Assembly (NCBI GenBank): GCA_012656075.1
Contig: JAAKBF010000229.1
Coordinates: 124,001-188,000, forward strand
Direction of reading: 5' to 3'
Source: Phytophthora hibernalis
Lineage: Eukaryota > Oomycota > Peronosporomycetes > Peronosporales > Peronosporaceae
DNA: 64,000 bases
Positions 34,420 through 46,091 of this stretch are shown here, piece by piece. A program made the translations under genes and the position numbers. The notes below the pieces were generated by a model. That model was given only the letters and a program-made list of their open reading frames with translations, was not told the origin of the DNA and did no database searches. The first letter of the stretch is position 1, and every line of letters begins with the position of its first letter.

Positions 34420-36600
34420 TTAGGCTGGCATTGAAGGCACTTCGTGTGGTACGTGGGGCATTTGCAGATAATTGAGCGGGTACGCAATTGGCGGATCAAC
34501 AGGTTGCAGCAACGTAGTCGTCATCTCAGTTGTTGATATCGCCGTGTAAATTCCAGAAGAGGGCGTTGCCCAATTTTGTAGATGAACAGGGTGGTCAAAT
34601 TGCGGCGGGTTTTCTTCATCGTCTTGATCACGTCGTTTCTTGCGCACCCTGTGATCCTTGAGCCGTTCGCAACGACGCCCACCGGAGTATGTGCTGACAC
34701 CTGTGAGCATCCGAGCTCCGAGGAGATTACAGCAATAACCCATTTTCATAAAGTAGCGACACTGACACTTTTCGGCGGCGATGTCAACTATCCAGCCTTC
34801 ATGTGGCATTTTCATTCGGTGGGCCATGTACAGGGACCACTTCATTGCGCTGTCGTGCATTGCAGACGCCTTACGTCGTTGACTTCTGCCAAGCTGCTCG
34901 TGCAGCTGACCGGTGGTCTTGCTGGTTATAAGGCGCGCAAATGCTTGTGTGGCAGCTTCAGCCAATCGTCTCGATTCACCATTAAAGACGCTCAACTGTA
35001 AAATTCCTACATGTGGTTCATTCGTCGTATACATCACAAGTTGTCTGTCATGAACGAATTTCTTTGACATATGTATCAGCGTTGACGGAGGATTTCCAAT
35101 TGACGATGTTGGCTTGAGGTTGTCAGCCGTAACGTCCTCGCAGACCACTGATATTTTCCGCAATAGGCGTGGGGTATCAAACATCTTACGCATTACGTGC
35201 CTCTTAACACTCGCGTTGAATGTTTCGCACGGGTTGTTTGTCGTTGCGTAACCTGTGGGTGTGTGAAAAGCTTGCCATCGCCAGAACGAACTATTTATCC
35301 ACTGCTTCTCGAAATAATCAGCTAATGATTTGAGCGCTGGAACCTTTCTCCACTGGACAATAATGGTGTCACGAATCCAATAGTATTCCAACAGATTTCC
35401 AGAGTAGTGCATCGCTACAATGCCCTTGTACCAGCAGAGTCCTCTAGCTGTCGTGTTCGCTTTCTCACATTGTAAAGTACGTGAAAAAACACATCAGGAA
35501 GGTGGCTTCTTTAAACTGGGGCGTAGTTTGTAACGCATTGTACTGAGCAACTTCAGCGTCTCCTAGAACTGCGTCAATCCTGGGGTATGCTGAAAACAGT
35601 TTGTGGTAAACTTGTAGCAATACCGAAAAGACTTGTTCAAACTCTGTGTGTGTCAGGCGACTGACAACGTACATCGCAGCCAAATGGTACTTCCGAGAAC
35701 AATCACTAAATCCACAAGTGATAACTGGATATCCAATTTCGCTGAGCTTAAATGTGGCGTCAATATGGAATAAGGTAATCATCCTTGATTGCTGAATACG
35801 TTTGACTTTGTCCAGAAGTCCCATAGTAGTCACGCCCAACACAAACGAATCATCGTCTTCTCCATTCCCGACGCGTGGAAACCCCTGGTTATCGAGTGCT
35901 GATCCAAAGATAAATGCTTTGTCCGCATCAATGCCCGAGTGATATGGAAACTCACGCACCAAAGCTTCAATGGAATCCACCGAGTTGTGCTCCCCATTCT
36001 TGCAGCGCAATTGTTTCACGCAGCAAGCCACCTGTTTGTACGAAGGCACGCCATTGATAGGTGGAGCGGCCTCGTAGCGCCTCAACCCAGATCAAATGTG
36101 ACGCGGTGCAAGTCCCGTTTCATCCATTTCTCCGATGTATTTTCGCATGGCAGGAGTCATAATTGCGCGGTGGGCGCCTCCACATTCATCATCGCCTCGC
36201 GCATGCTCAACGTTTGTAGTCATGATTCGCCACGCGCTCGAGCTCGTGCATTTCAAGACCTTCCAAACTTTGCTGCACCTGGGTTTGTTGTTCCCTGCAG
36301 GATCTGCTAGAGCGATGTATGTAACACTTGAACATCGTAGACGTCTCTCAACCATTTCATGGTCCCCTGGGCAAATTTGACACAATTGGGTGCGCTTGAC
36401 GTACGCACCCGAGCAGCACATGCGATCTAGCCGCTCTTTAGTGTAGGCTTCGTCGGAGTGACCGTAAGCGACAATCTCCCAACCTGCGCGCTCATTTTGT
36501 TTGTGTGTTGAATCTGCATAGTTGACAGGGTCTTGATGTCGACAATGGAGGACAATTGATGTTTCTGACTCGTCTGAGTGTGACCTCAGTCAATGCTGAC
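34420..36600 (-). CDS. MULE transposase (Mutator-like)
   Basis: A DNA transposase for cut-and-paste movement. The N-terminus (about 36600-36150) is Cys/His rich (MCCSGAYVKRTQLCQICPGD with CRHQ upstream), like a FLYWCH/WRKY-type finger. The catalytic core has LFHIDATFKLSEIGYPVITC (first Asp, about 35760), HLAAMYVVSRLTHTEFEQVF, and VLGDAEVAQYNAL (second Asp region, about 35560). C-terminal WRWQAFHTPTGYATTNNPCE (about 35270) and the SWIM finger CQCRYFMKMGYC (about 34750) complete the family order. The frame is broken by one TGA (36089-36091) and by two points at about 35484-35489 and 35461-35463, both explained by one missing base in a run. Confidence 0.85.
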
Positions 36601-36940
36601 CCTTCGTCTCGCTGCGTGGGTCGTACACTAGTTTAGGACGTACAACCTAAGGAATAGTGAACCACACTACGACCGACAAGCCAGTTTTGATCCTGCCTGA
36701 TTATTGTTTGGTCCTCCCCGTTTTCAGCGTTTATTTTTGCTTCAGACTGCGTGTGTTTGGTTGTGGTCAAAACGTGTTTGATTTTTCCCAGAAAACTGTT
36801 TGGTTTTAACCCAGACTCAGTTTATGTGCAGATCAAACTGGCATATTGACTATGCTCTTTGGTAGAAGACCTCCTCCCGCCACTCAAATTCGTGTCTTAC
36901 TTCCAGATTTTCTCTCTCGACCGCAGAACTTCACGCTGTC
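36601..36940. other. Boundary region between MULE and piggyBac units
   Basis: No gene. T/G-rich sequence that should contain the MULE terminal inverted repeat and the piggyBac left end; neither could be fixed without a second copy. Confidence 0.4.
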
Positions 36941-39915
36941 CCCCAAATGGCATTCCAGGCACGCTGGCGCGACTTGAAGAAAGCTGGCTGGACCTCCAAG
37001 CGGCACAGTGGTCTTTCAGTTACCTCAAGCCTGGAAAAACGATCAAGGACGTCATAGGAGAAGACATTTTCGTCGGGGAGGAAGCGCTGATGAATTATTT
37101 GGACGAGATCGATCTTGGTATCACTGTGTGCTGTTTTTTATGGTTGTTTGCTATATTGTGCTGATGTATTATGTGAACAGAGGAACTTCAAGAAAACGAC
37201 AGGCGGGGAGTGACGGATCAGCAAATGCCTCGCGACGTCAGAGTCCTGCAAAAGCTGCGAAGGCGAAAATGGACAAACCCGTTGCAGCAGAGGGTATGTA
37301 TACTTTATGTTGTACGGTCCAGATATGCTTTGCGCTAATCGTGTACTTGTGTATTAGTCTGTCGTGTCCAGGCTCCTGTGAGGGACCCGCCCGTTCAGCC
37401 ACATGTATATGCTCCTTCGCCACCCGCAACATCATTGAAGCCTGAACAAACCCCAAGGCGGAGCACACCGCAGACATTTGTTATCCTACAAGGATTTCCC
37501 CTCATGACACAACGTTTTCACCAGGAAGCGACTGTAATGAATCGCATAGAAGCACGCAAGGTAATGTGTCGTTGTTTTCTTGTATGGTCCCAAATATATA
37601 TTCATCTAATGTTGTATTTGGTATTTTACTATGCAATAGATTCGGTTATCAGTCCCAGAAACCTTGATTACGATTTTATCGAAGCAGACGACACCAGCAA
37701 TGCATCGGACAGCTCCGACGATGACAACCAGTTGGAAAGCAGTCCAGAATAACCCGGTGTCGACGAAGAATCAAAAGAAGACTCACAAACCGATGACCAG
37801 TCTTTAGACGGTGAGTCAAATTTGTGTGTACATGATATCAAATATCCTAACATGTATACCTGGTTGATGAAGATATGAATCAAGATGTCAACCATATTGC
37901 AGCCGGTGATGACTAGAGCAAATTTGTGGGGTTTGAATCGGATGCTGAGAACGATGATGATGAAGACGACGGAGATCAGTCAGATGATACCGATAGTGCG
38001 GGGTAGGACTACTACCAGCTCCGGTAGAAATGCGATTCGATGATCGGTTGATTTCATCAATAGGCGGAATGGAGAACATTGCGTCGGGAGTTGTACCAGA
38101 CAAATTGCTGAAGGAGATGGGTGTGAACGGCTGGTCAGAGTTGAGAGAACACACACCGTACGACTATCTACAAGAGCCTTACCAGCCCCGATTGCCTGAT
38201 GAAAGCCGAGAAGACTATCGACGACTGTTCAGCGGCGACTCGGGTCCAACTGCAAGGGCTCTAGCCGCTGCTACAACCGCTTCAGGAGCTTTCTTCTACT
38301 TTCTACAGCCTCAGCTGTGGGAGGATAAAGCTGCTGAGTCGAATTATTTCGAAGCAAGTATTGACGAGCGCGTTGAAGGTCAGCATGCAAAACAGCGCAA
38401 GCGAGAACTCAAGCACTCTGATTTCAAGGCCAAGTCACGAGAAGCCATACGCGAGGACGTGCTGAGGTCACTACCTATTGAGGCGAGGGAGCTGTGTGTC
38501 TTTATACGACTATTGCTAGCACGGTCTATTGTTCCAAACAAGGAAAAACTTGCGAATCGTTGAAAAACGATGGATGAAGGTGCTATACCTCGTGGGTGTT
38601 TTGGGCGCTTTATGGCGCGGGATCGGTTCATACATATTTCCAGAAACCTACATTTTAGCCGAAACGATGACCCAAAGGCCGCAACAGACCGCGCGTGCAA
38701 ATTGCGTCCAGTTGTTGACGCACTACAAGATCGTTTTGCAGCTGGCTACATGGCACCTGCTATCATGGCGCTCGACGAGGCGATGTTACCCTCGCGCTCT
38801 ACGTTCAACCGCATACGCGTTTACATCAAGGACAAGCCCCACAAGTGGGGCACTAATTAAACCCTTCTACTACGATATTACGGATAATCCGGAATCTAAT
38901 TTATAGAGGTGAAAATATTCAGCTACCTCCGCAACAGATCTGCGGCAGTCCAAATCCGCATATAGAAATTTGTATGTGATAATTTTTTAGGTCAACTGTA
39001 ATGTCTGTATCCCGTGCGACATGAGAGAATTAGGAAGCGGTTAGGGTTAAGGATATTAGAATCCAGAGCCTTTGTGAGCCTTTCATTTCGAGATCTGCGC
39101 AGGAGGAGAGACAATCACTCCTGACTTTGCGATGGTCGACTACGAGAAGTCCTTTCAGCAGATTTGGCGAGAATTGACCAAGAAAGGCTAAACCAACCGA
39201 AAGTCGAACGGCCTAAGTAACGACCAGCGTTATCAACCACCCGGTGGAAATCTCACGGGAACTGAAGGCTCATACTGTTTTTATTGGTAAGTGTATTTGA
39301 TTATATCCGCGTCTGACAATAGCAAAGCTAATACCTTTCGACTAGGTGAGGAGAGTTTGCTGCGTTACTGCCGTCACCAAGGGTGGCTTGCCTTCGCAGT
39401 ACCGCCACCGAATCCCGCGCCTACGCAACTCGCTAACGTGCCGCCCGATGCTGTTGCGACGCAACCGGCTACCGCATCGACGGAACCTGCTGTCGTGCCG
39501 ACCGATGCTGCTGCGCTAACACCAACCGCTGCTGAGCCGACTCGAACCGCTCTAACGACTGCTGAAGAGTAGAGGCCTGCTCTTGCCAAGCCACGAGCCG
39601 CGGAAAACCCACCCTCCTGACCAGCAGCCTGCTGCTGTGAGAACCGTCGCTTCGCCTGCCAAGAAGAAGACGCCGAGAAAACCACGTGCCGCAAGCAAGG
39701 CGACTGACATCAACCAAGGTTCGGGGACGAGAGGTTAGCAGCGAGCGTCGTCATCCAGCACAACGTCGAAGCGACGTCGAAACGGTACATCCTCCGGTTT
39801 GCATACATGTATTCGTGCCATTTACATACACTGATGTTTTGTTATTACGGATGATACAGTTTCACGTGAGCCGAATGCTACTGCACACATTCCGGATGCT
39901 GTAGAAGATCGTGTC

Positions 39916-40455
39916 ATGGATCCTCCGTTAGCTGTGACTGAGAATCCTGATCTCGCTGTTCCAGCTTCGTCGACTGTTTGTGCTGTTGCTGATGCACGTA
40001 TACCACTCGACGCCTTTGACTCGGATAGTTTTCTAGATGCACTGCGACGCGACCGCCTCTTTGAGTCAAGTGATGCGGATGATTTGAATGTTGGCGGTGG
40101 CGATTCGCTTCTTGCACTCGACTCCGAACCCGAAGGCGACGAAGAGTCCATATTGTTGGATGAGGACGAGGAGGACGAGGCCATACGTGAGGCTGATACG
40201 ATTGCTGCTGCAGCAGTTGAAGATAGTGATACTGACTCGGAAGACTCAACTGGCCACAAAGCAGACGAAGTCCCGATTGAGTTCGATCTAACTGAAGAAG
40301 ACTTGGACAGACTTCGAGTGGATGAATGGATGGAGCGTGATTTAGACCAAGTGATTTTGGATCCTAGACCTCTCTACGACGGACCGTCCGGCTTTGAAGA
40401 AGAAGAACCAAGCCGTACCCACGCATACAGAATTCCTGAGACGTCTCCACGTTGA
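39916..40455 (+). pseudogene. Acidic N-terminal region of the deleted piggyBac copy
   Basis: A 179-codon open frame with PLDAFDSDSFLDALRRDRLF, LDEDEEDEAIREADT and a Glu/Asp-rich end EFDLTEEDLDRLRVDEW. Acidic regions ahead of the DDE core are usual in piggyBac transposases. It ends about where the core should start and, through one frame change, runs into EFLRRLHVDLLSE of the C-terminal part, marking the internal deletion near 40430. Confidence 0.65.
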
Positions 40456-40860
40456 CTTGCTGAGCGAAACAAGCGAGTACTTCACTGCAGGCGACAACAT
40501 GGCAGACTTGGTGACGGAGCCTCTCCCCAACACGAGCACACACTTGAGAGGACAGAAGAGATGAACGGCACAAAGCGGCGCCAGTGGCTCTGCAAGGTGT
40601 GCTCAGCTTACGCCGGTGCGGGTGTCCGCAGCTTCCAAACCAGTTCCTTCTGTGCTACCAGCTCGCGTACCAAGAAGGGAAGAGTAGCTATGTGCAACAA
40701 AGCGCGCCGATTGCAACACGGGAGTGCTCTTACTTGCAACGAGGTGTGACATCAAAGCTGTAAGAATGGCACCGCCATCCTTGCGGGGCTGCAGGACAAG
40801 ATCAGGTTCGTCAACAAGCGGAGACGGGAGGTTACTAGCGAGACTGATGAGGAGTAACTA
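40440..40860 (+). pseudogene. C-terminal zinc finger of the deleted piggyBac copy
   Basis: Reads FLRRLHVDLLSETSEYF, then (after a frame change near 40560) GTKRRQWLCKVCSAYAG, SFCATS, VAMCNKARRLQHGSALTC and NEVWHQSC. The repeated C-x2-C pairs and final C-x-x-x-WH fit the RING-like C-terminal finger of piggyBac transposases, which binds subterminal DNA. Confidence 0.7.
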
Positions 40861-41744
40861 TTGGAAGTGAATGAGAGGCTTTGCGGAATGAATGTCATTT
40901 TGGTGTGCACATGTTGTCCCGTTGTTACCTCGTATGTATCCGTTTTGCAGGGAGATCGTATGCAGAGTGTTTCGTCCTGTCCTTGAACTGCACATCACCC
41001 TTCACCAGCCAATCAGAAGCCTTTATTCGGCCACGTGTCATGCGAATGGGCTTGATACAGGGTATGATGTACTGATAATCCGGCATACGGTAATTCATAT
41101 ATTAAGAGTAACAGGTTCTCCGGAATTTCCTTCCGATTAGAAGGGTTAAGATCGCTAAGAGTGTTTATCGTGTATGGTCCAAACTAACATGTAACAATAT
41201 TGTACAGATTTGAAGTTTACTGTGGAAAAAGAGAGAGCAGGCCAGACAAGCTCAACGGATCAGAAGTCCGGTCCTGCCGCCGTAGTTCGCAATCTACAGC
41301 AAGTCTTCGGTCCTTCAGCTCCACCAAGTGGCGAAGTGCGGCTTGTCGTTATGGATCGGTTCTATTCGTCAGTGCCTTTGTCGATGCAGCTCCTGACAAT
41401 GGGGTTTTACTCTATTGGTACGGTACGCACGGATCGTCAAGGACTGAGTACGAAGCTGATACCCTAGAAGAAAAAGGGAGACAAAAGGAGCCACCGAAGA
41501 TCCCCAAGAACAGACCAGCGAAAATTGAACGGGGCACGTTCATCGTGGCTGAAGCCTTGCAGGTTCCAACGATGCGAGTGTTGCGTTGGTGGGATGCACG
41601 ATCTGTCCATATGCTCAGTAGACCGCATTGTCCGACGCGATACGTTGACCGGAGAACTGCACGAAGTGGCTTGCCCCCGCATCGTCAAGGATTACCAGAC
41701 GTATATGGGGGCGTGGACGTGCACGACAAGCTGCGTCTTCAACG

Positions 41745-42047
41745 GTAAGTGTTCATATCTTGTACGTACAAGTTAGATTATGTCTAATCAGGGATGACAT
41801 AAAAATATAAATAAATAAATATAAATGACTTTTTTACGTAAAAATATTTTTTCGCTCAAACCCCTTCAAATTTGCTACGATTCTTCTTGCCCCTTACTTC
41901 AACGAGTGCTTAGTGAGCAAGTGCCACGGTCACTGAAATCGTACCTAGCGCTAATAGAAATATTTTTACGATATTTTTATCGGCCGTAAAAATATTTAAA
42001 TATTTTTTGTGCCATCCCTGGTCTAATTGTGTATTGTACACGTACAG
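41745..42047 (+). other. piggyBac intron enlarged by a MITE
   Basis: The donor GTAAGT at 41745 and acceptor CGTACAG ending at 42047 join LRLQ to YSLQLC in frame. Without the 232-bp MITE and its target duplication the intron would be about 64 nt, the usual size in this gene. Confidence 0.75.
41789..42020. mobile_element. hAT-like MITE, 232 bp
   Basis: The ends are CAGGGATGACATAAAAATAT (left) and, as reverse complement, CAGGGATGGCACAAAAAATA (right). GTCTAAT is duplicated on both sides (41782-41788, 42021-42027). CAGGG-type ends and a 7-8 bp duplication fit the hAT superfamily; the eighth base differs. There is no coding capacity. The AT-rich core has many AAATATTT runs. Confidence 0.82.
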
Positions 42048-42239
42048 GTACTCACTGCAGCTTTGCATCAAATACAAGAAGTACTACAAGGAGCTATTTT
42101 TAGGCTTCGTTGACCTGGCAGTTATCACCGCTTACATTATCTTCAATGCTGCTCGTGCAGCTTCAAGTTTACCCAAACTAAGCCATGTGAAGTTTTTGAA
42201 ACAGCTTCATATCGAATTGTGTCAGCTTCGGAATGAAGA

Positions 42240-42638
42240 TGTTGGATTTTACAAAAGCTAGCAGATTTCACCGTTGCTAGCTGGATCAATTCTCGTCGGA
42301 TTGACGATGGAATCAAGTTTCGGAGATCGGCGGCAGCGGCTTGCGCAGTGTGGACGCGAAGAGAAAGAGATGGCGGGCATGGGGCGACCAAGATGACGCT
42401 AGGTAAGTCAGGCAGCTCAACTTGGCGATCGACACGCAAGGCACCCTGGCTGGTGATCGCGCCAGCAGGTTTGTATGTTTGCATGTGGCTTCTATGTAGC
42501 TAGAGCTGTAGGGCAAAATGCAGAAGCTTTAGTGAGAAGCTAACCAACTTTGAATTCACTTTCGGATTTACCATCAACAACAGAAGGCGACTGGCCTTCT
42601 ACTACGGCAACTCATCTGTGATTCCTAGAAGTGCAACA
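42240..42638 (+). repeat. Copia 5' LTR
   Basis: Begins TGTTGGATTTTACAAAAGCT and ends AGTGCAACA. It is identical to 47003-47401 except at four positions. The sequence just inside, GGTTTCGAGCCCAAGG, does not start with TGG; it resembles a tRNA T-arm rather than a 3' end, so the primer type is uncertain. Confidence 0.95.
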
Positions 42639-42718
42639 GGTTTCGAGCCCAAGGCGCCGCCGGAAGCGTAGAAGACCCTTCATCGATATCGGTCACGGGA
42701 CGGCTCGACTTCACGGAC

Positions 42719-43780
42719 TTGGACAGTTCTCAGGCGATGCCGCCTGCTGCGCGTGCAGAACGTGCGCATCGTCGGAACTTGGACCAGGTGGACAATGAGC
42801 TGCACAGCCATGAGTTCCGAACACCACCTGGCTCGCCCCGAGACAGAAGAATGCCTCACATGGGTACACCGGAGAGCTACCAGGGATTTATGAGGACACC
42901 TGAGCAAGCGTCAAGATCAACGCCATCTTCTCGCACCTGCTCAACAATCAACCATGTCGAGTAAGCTGAAGGTCTCGGTACTTGGCACTTTCCTGGAAGA
43001 CCAAGCTGCTCGCGCGTATCACGAATTTGCTGGCACGCGTGAGGTCACCTACAAGGAACTGACAACCCACTTGAAGAAAGAGTTCGGCTGTCGTCGTAGT
43101 CAATATGAACTGGGAAGCGTCTCGACGCGAACAAGCGCGCTGGTGACACATGGAAGGAGTACGCCACATACTTGAAGTTTATTGAACGACTTATGGAAGG
43201 AGATCGTTCCCAGTTGCTGCTTGAAACTGTGTGCAACAATGCCTGTCCGGAGCTGAAGTCAACGCTCCTAAACAAGGTAGATGAGGCCAACACCAACTAC
43301 ACCGAGGAGCTCAACAACGTAATCGACTTCCTCATTCGTCTACAAGGTGATGGTCGTCGCGCTGGTCACTACAAACAAGTAGGCAAATGCAATCCTCCTC
43401 GCCAACAGCAGCAGCAAAACAGCACTGGTGGGAACAGCGGAAAAATAAGCAGGGTACACAGCATCAACAGAGCCGCAACAACCAGCAGTCCAAACCGAAG
43501 CAGAACAGCAAACAGCAGAATCGAGGTCAAAAGCAGAACGACAATGGCCAGGCAAATACGAGCACTTGAACGTTTACCTGCTGGAACTGCGGAGAACCAG
43601 GGCACAAGGAAGCCGACTGCCCAAAACCGAAGAAGAACGCCCAACATGGATCAGCCCACCAGGCAAAGCTCCTGGACACTCAAAGTGATGACGATGATGA
43701 CGGCACTGCTGAGTTGTGGATGGCATCAGGGGCAAGCAGTGGGCATGCGGGTCGAAATGCTAGCTGGTTGATTGACTCTG
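42719..43780 (+). pseudogene. Copia gag and zinc knuckle
   Basis: The gag core runs from SSKLKVSVLGTFLEDQAARA (42957) through KKEFGCRRSQYEL, a frame break at the G-run 43112-43114, then DTWKEYATYLKFIERLMEGD and a Gln-rich tract. The knuckle CWNCGEPGHKEADCP (about 43577-43620) follows a TGA at 43567-43569. No ATG was chosen: the region upstream of 42957 lacks a clear start codon. Confidence 0.75.
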
Positions 43781-46091
43781 GGGCTTCTCATCACATGTGC
43801 TCTACCGGAGACATGCTTTTCGGGACGTCACCTTCTGACTTGGTTATCACTGTGGCAAATGGCGGCTTACTTCACGCAACTGTCAAGGGAAGCTGCATCC
43901 TGCGAGTTCGCAATGACGAAGACACGTCGGTAATATTGCTGCACGAAGTTCATTTCGTTCCCGGATTGGAGCGTAATCTTCTTTCTGTGACTGAACTAGG
44001 TGAGCACGGAATCACCAGCACCTTCGGCAGGACGAAATGCCAACTAATCAACAACAGAGGGCATTGTGTGGCTGTTGCAGAGCGTCGTGGTAAGCTGTGG
44101 ATTCTCAATGGTGGAACGGTCGATGCGCATGAAGGTGCTGTCGCCATGTTTGTAAATGTGCCAAAGACAACGTTGCAGAAATGGCACGAGCAACTCGGCC
44201 ACCTCAACTTTCAAGATTTACTCCGCAGATACTCCAAAGGCCTGGCGGATGATATGCAAGTGGTGTCGAAGAAGTTACGATTCTGTTTACCTTGTGCAGA
44301 AGCCAAGCAGACGAAGAACTCGCAGCCAACCAACGATACGTCAACCTCTGCCCCAACGGACGAAATTGATGCAGTTCTCGGAGTGGACCTAAACACGGAC
44401 ATGGCCCCAGACCAAAACGGAAACAAGCACCTGCTCACTATTGTAGACTACGGGTCAAGCTACAACCGGGTCCACCTCCTCCGGTCAAAAGGCGAGGCCG
44501 CAAAGCATCTGATGCAGTTTGTACCTGAGTTTCAACGGCAGTACGAAGTCACGGTGAAAGTGATTAGGACGGACGGCGGTGGCGAGTTTCAAGGTCGCGA
44601 ATTCATCGCTTTCCTGAAACGCCATGATATTCGACAGCAATCGACGCTTCCAGACACTTCAGCATCAAATTGCAAGGTAGAACGGATGCACAGGACGCTC
44701 ATGAACGCTGGTCGCGCGATGCTGTGGGCTTCCAAACTGCCTGATCGATACTGGGGTGATGCAACAAAAATGCCTCTTATATCCGAAACCACGTCCCAAC
44801 TACATGTAGAGCGAATGCTGACTACAAGGCGCTCTTGCATGTCCTCACGCATAAACCGCCATGCGTGGGGCACATTCTTAGGTTTGGCTCTCGATGCACG
44901 GTGCATGTGGCCCACAAGACTGGATCCTCGATGAAGAAACGAGCGGAGAAAGGAATCGTCATCGGCATCAGCGACCAGCAAATGGGGTACCGAGTCTTCC
45001 TTCCTCGCACCAAGAAAATCATTGTGACAGCTGACGTTCAAAATGTGGATAAACTGGATCTGTCCGAGGCAGAGACTCGTGAAACCCTGGACCAGCTTCA
45101 CGGAGAAACGGAATCGCAAGCTGACACGGACCCTGATTTGCCTGCGGGTGCCTAAAACCCCAAAACTGAGCCAACCCAGAACGAAGACACGGGCTCAACT
45201 GAGGTACAAGCCCCGAAGCCGTCTGATCGTCCCCCTAAAACTGGAATGGTTTTGCGTTCAAGTCTGAACCGAAAGCGAAAACAACAGGATCGCGATAGTA
45301 GTTCGAGTGAGAGCGGCGAAGACGAGTATGCTGGTCATCCTATCAGCGCGTCTGCAATTCGTCGTGTTTTTGGCTCACGCAAGAAGTCGAAGACTGCAAA
45401 CTTCTCGCTTCCCCAGGATCTGATTGCAGAGGTAGCTGGGCCTGCCTCACTGCTGCTCGCGACGGCTATGCCTGCGATGGTCACTCCCAGAAATATTGCT
45501 GAAGCAAGGAAGACCCCTGAGTGGCCTGAATGGAAGGCAGCCATCGAAAAGGAGCTGGCCGACCTTCAGGCGAACGGTACATGGAAAGTCGTGCAGGCTC
45601 CTGCTGGGGCAAAGATGATTTCATCCAAGTGGGTATTTCGCGTCAAGTTCAGCAGCAGAGGTGAGCTCGAGCGATTTAAAGCGCGGTTGGTGGTACGAGG
45701 ATTTACCCAGTGGTACGGGATCGATTTTGACGAAACTTATGCTCCGGTACTCAAGATTACCAGCTTGCGGCTGCTAGTTGCGCTGGCAGCAGCTTGGAAA
45801 CGCCATTTACGCCAAGGTGATGTGCCAAACGCCTATGTCAAGGCAGCACTGGATCGACCAATACTGATGAAGCCTCCTGAGGGTACGTCACAAGACAATC
45901 ACACTGCATGGATGTTGTTGAAGTCGCTAGACGGCCACAAGCAGAGTGGCCTCCTTTGGAACAAGGAGATCACCTCATTCTTGCTGTCCCTGGGATTTGC
46001 CAGGAGCAGAATGGATCCGTGCGTCTACTTTCGCCGCCGCAACGGAAAACTTCCCTACTCGGTACGACGTAATCATCGTCAGCGAAGTTGA
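43714..46091 (+). pseudogene. Copia protease, integrase and RT
   Basis: Protease: SWLIDSGASHHMCSTGDM (about 43766). GAG-pre-integrase: LQKWHEQLGHLNFQDLLRRY with CLPCAEAKQTK. Integrase: DAVLGVDLNTDM, VKVIRTDGGGEFQGREF and KVERMHRTLMNAGRAMLW, giving D, D, E. One base is lost in the A-run 44766-44770, and a TAA lies near 45152. RT: WKAAIEKELADLQANGTWKV, KWVFRVKFSSRGELERFKAR, GIDFDETYAPVLK, QGDVPNAYVKAALDRPI, GHKQSGLLWNKEI. Where YVDD should be (about 46063), 8 bp are missing, so the frame breaks and the active site is lost. Confidence 0.88.

Larger units (their letters stand above)
38861..41145 (+). mobile_element. Internally deleted piggyBac copy nested in the piggyBac gene
   Basis: TTAA occurs at both edges (38857-38860 and 41146-41149). 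The ends read CCCTTCTACTACGATATTACGG (left, after one A) and, as reverse complement, CCCTTCTAATCGGAAGG (right). Subterminal CGGATAATCC / GGATTATC motifs are inverted. Inside are an N-terminal module (39131 on: SFQQIWRELTKKG, then EESLLRYCRHQGWLAF), an acidic region (39916-40440), then directly the C-terminal finger KRRQWLCKVCSAYAG (40570-40760). The whole DDE core is missing, so this copy needs transposase from elsewhere. Confidence 0.82.

Noticed and set aside
36781..36830. TTTTAACCCAGACTC as the left TIR of the host piggyBac
   Set aside because: It has TTAACCC but no matching right end near 47.85-47.95 kb, so the element's edges remain open.
42143..42516. ORFs duplicated at 42.2 and 47.0 kb as a candidate gene family
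   Set aside because: They lie entirely within the two Copia LTRs, hence the duplication.
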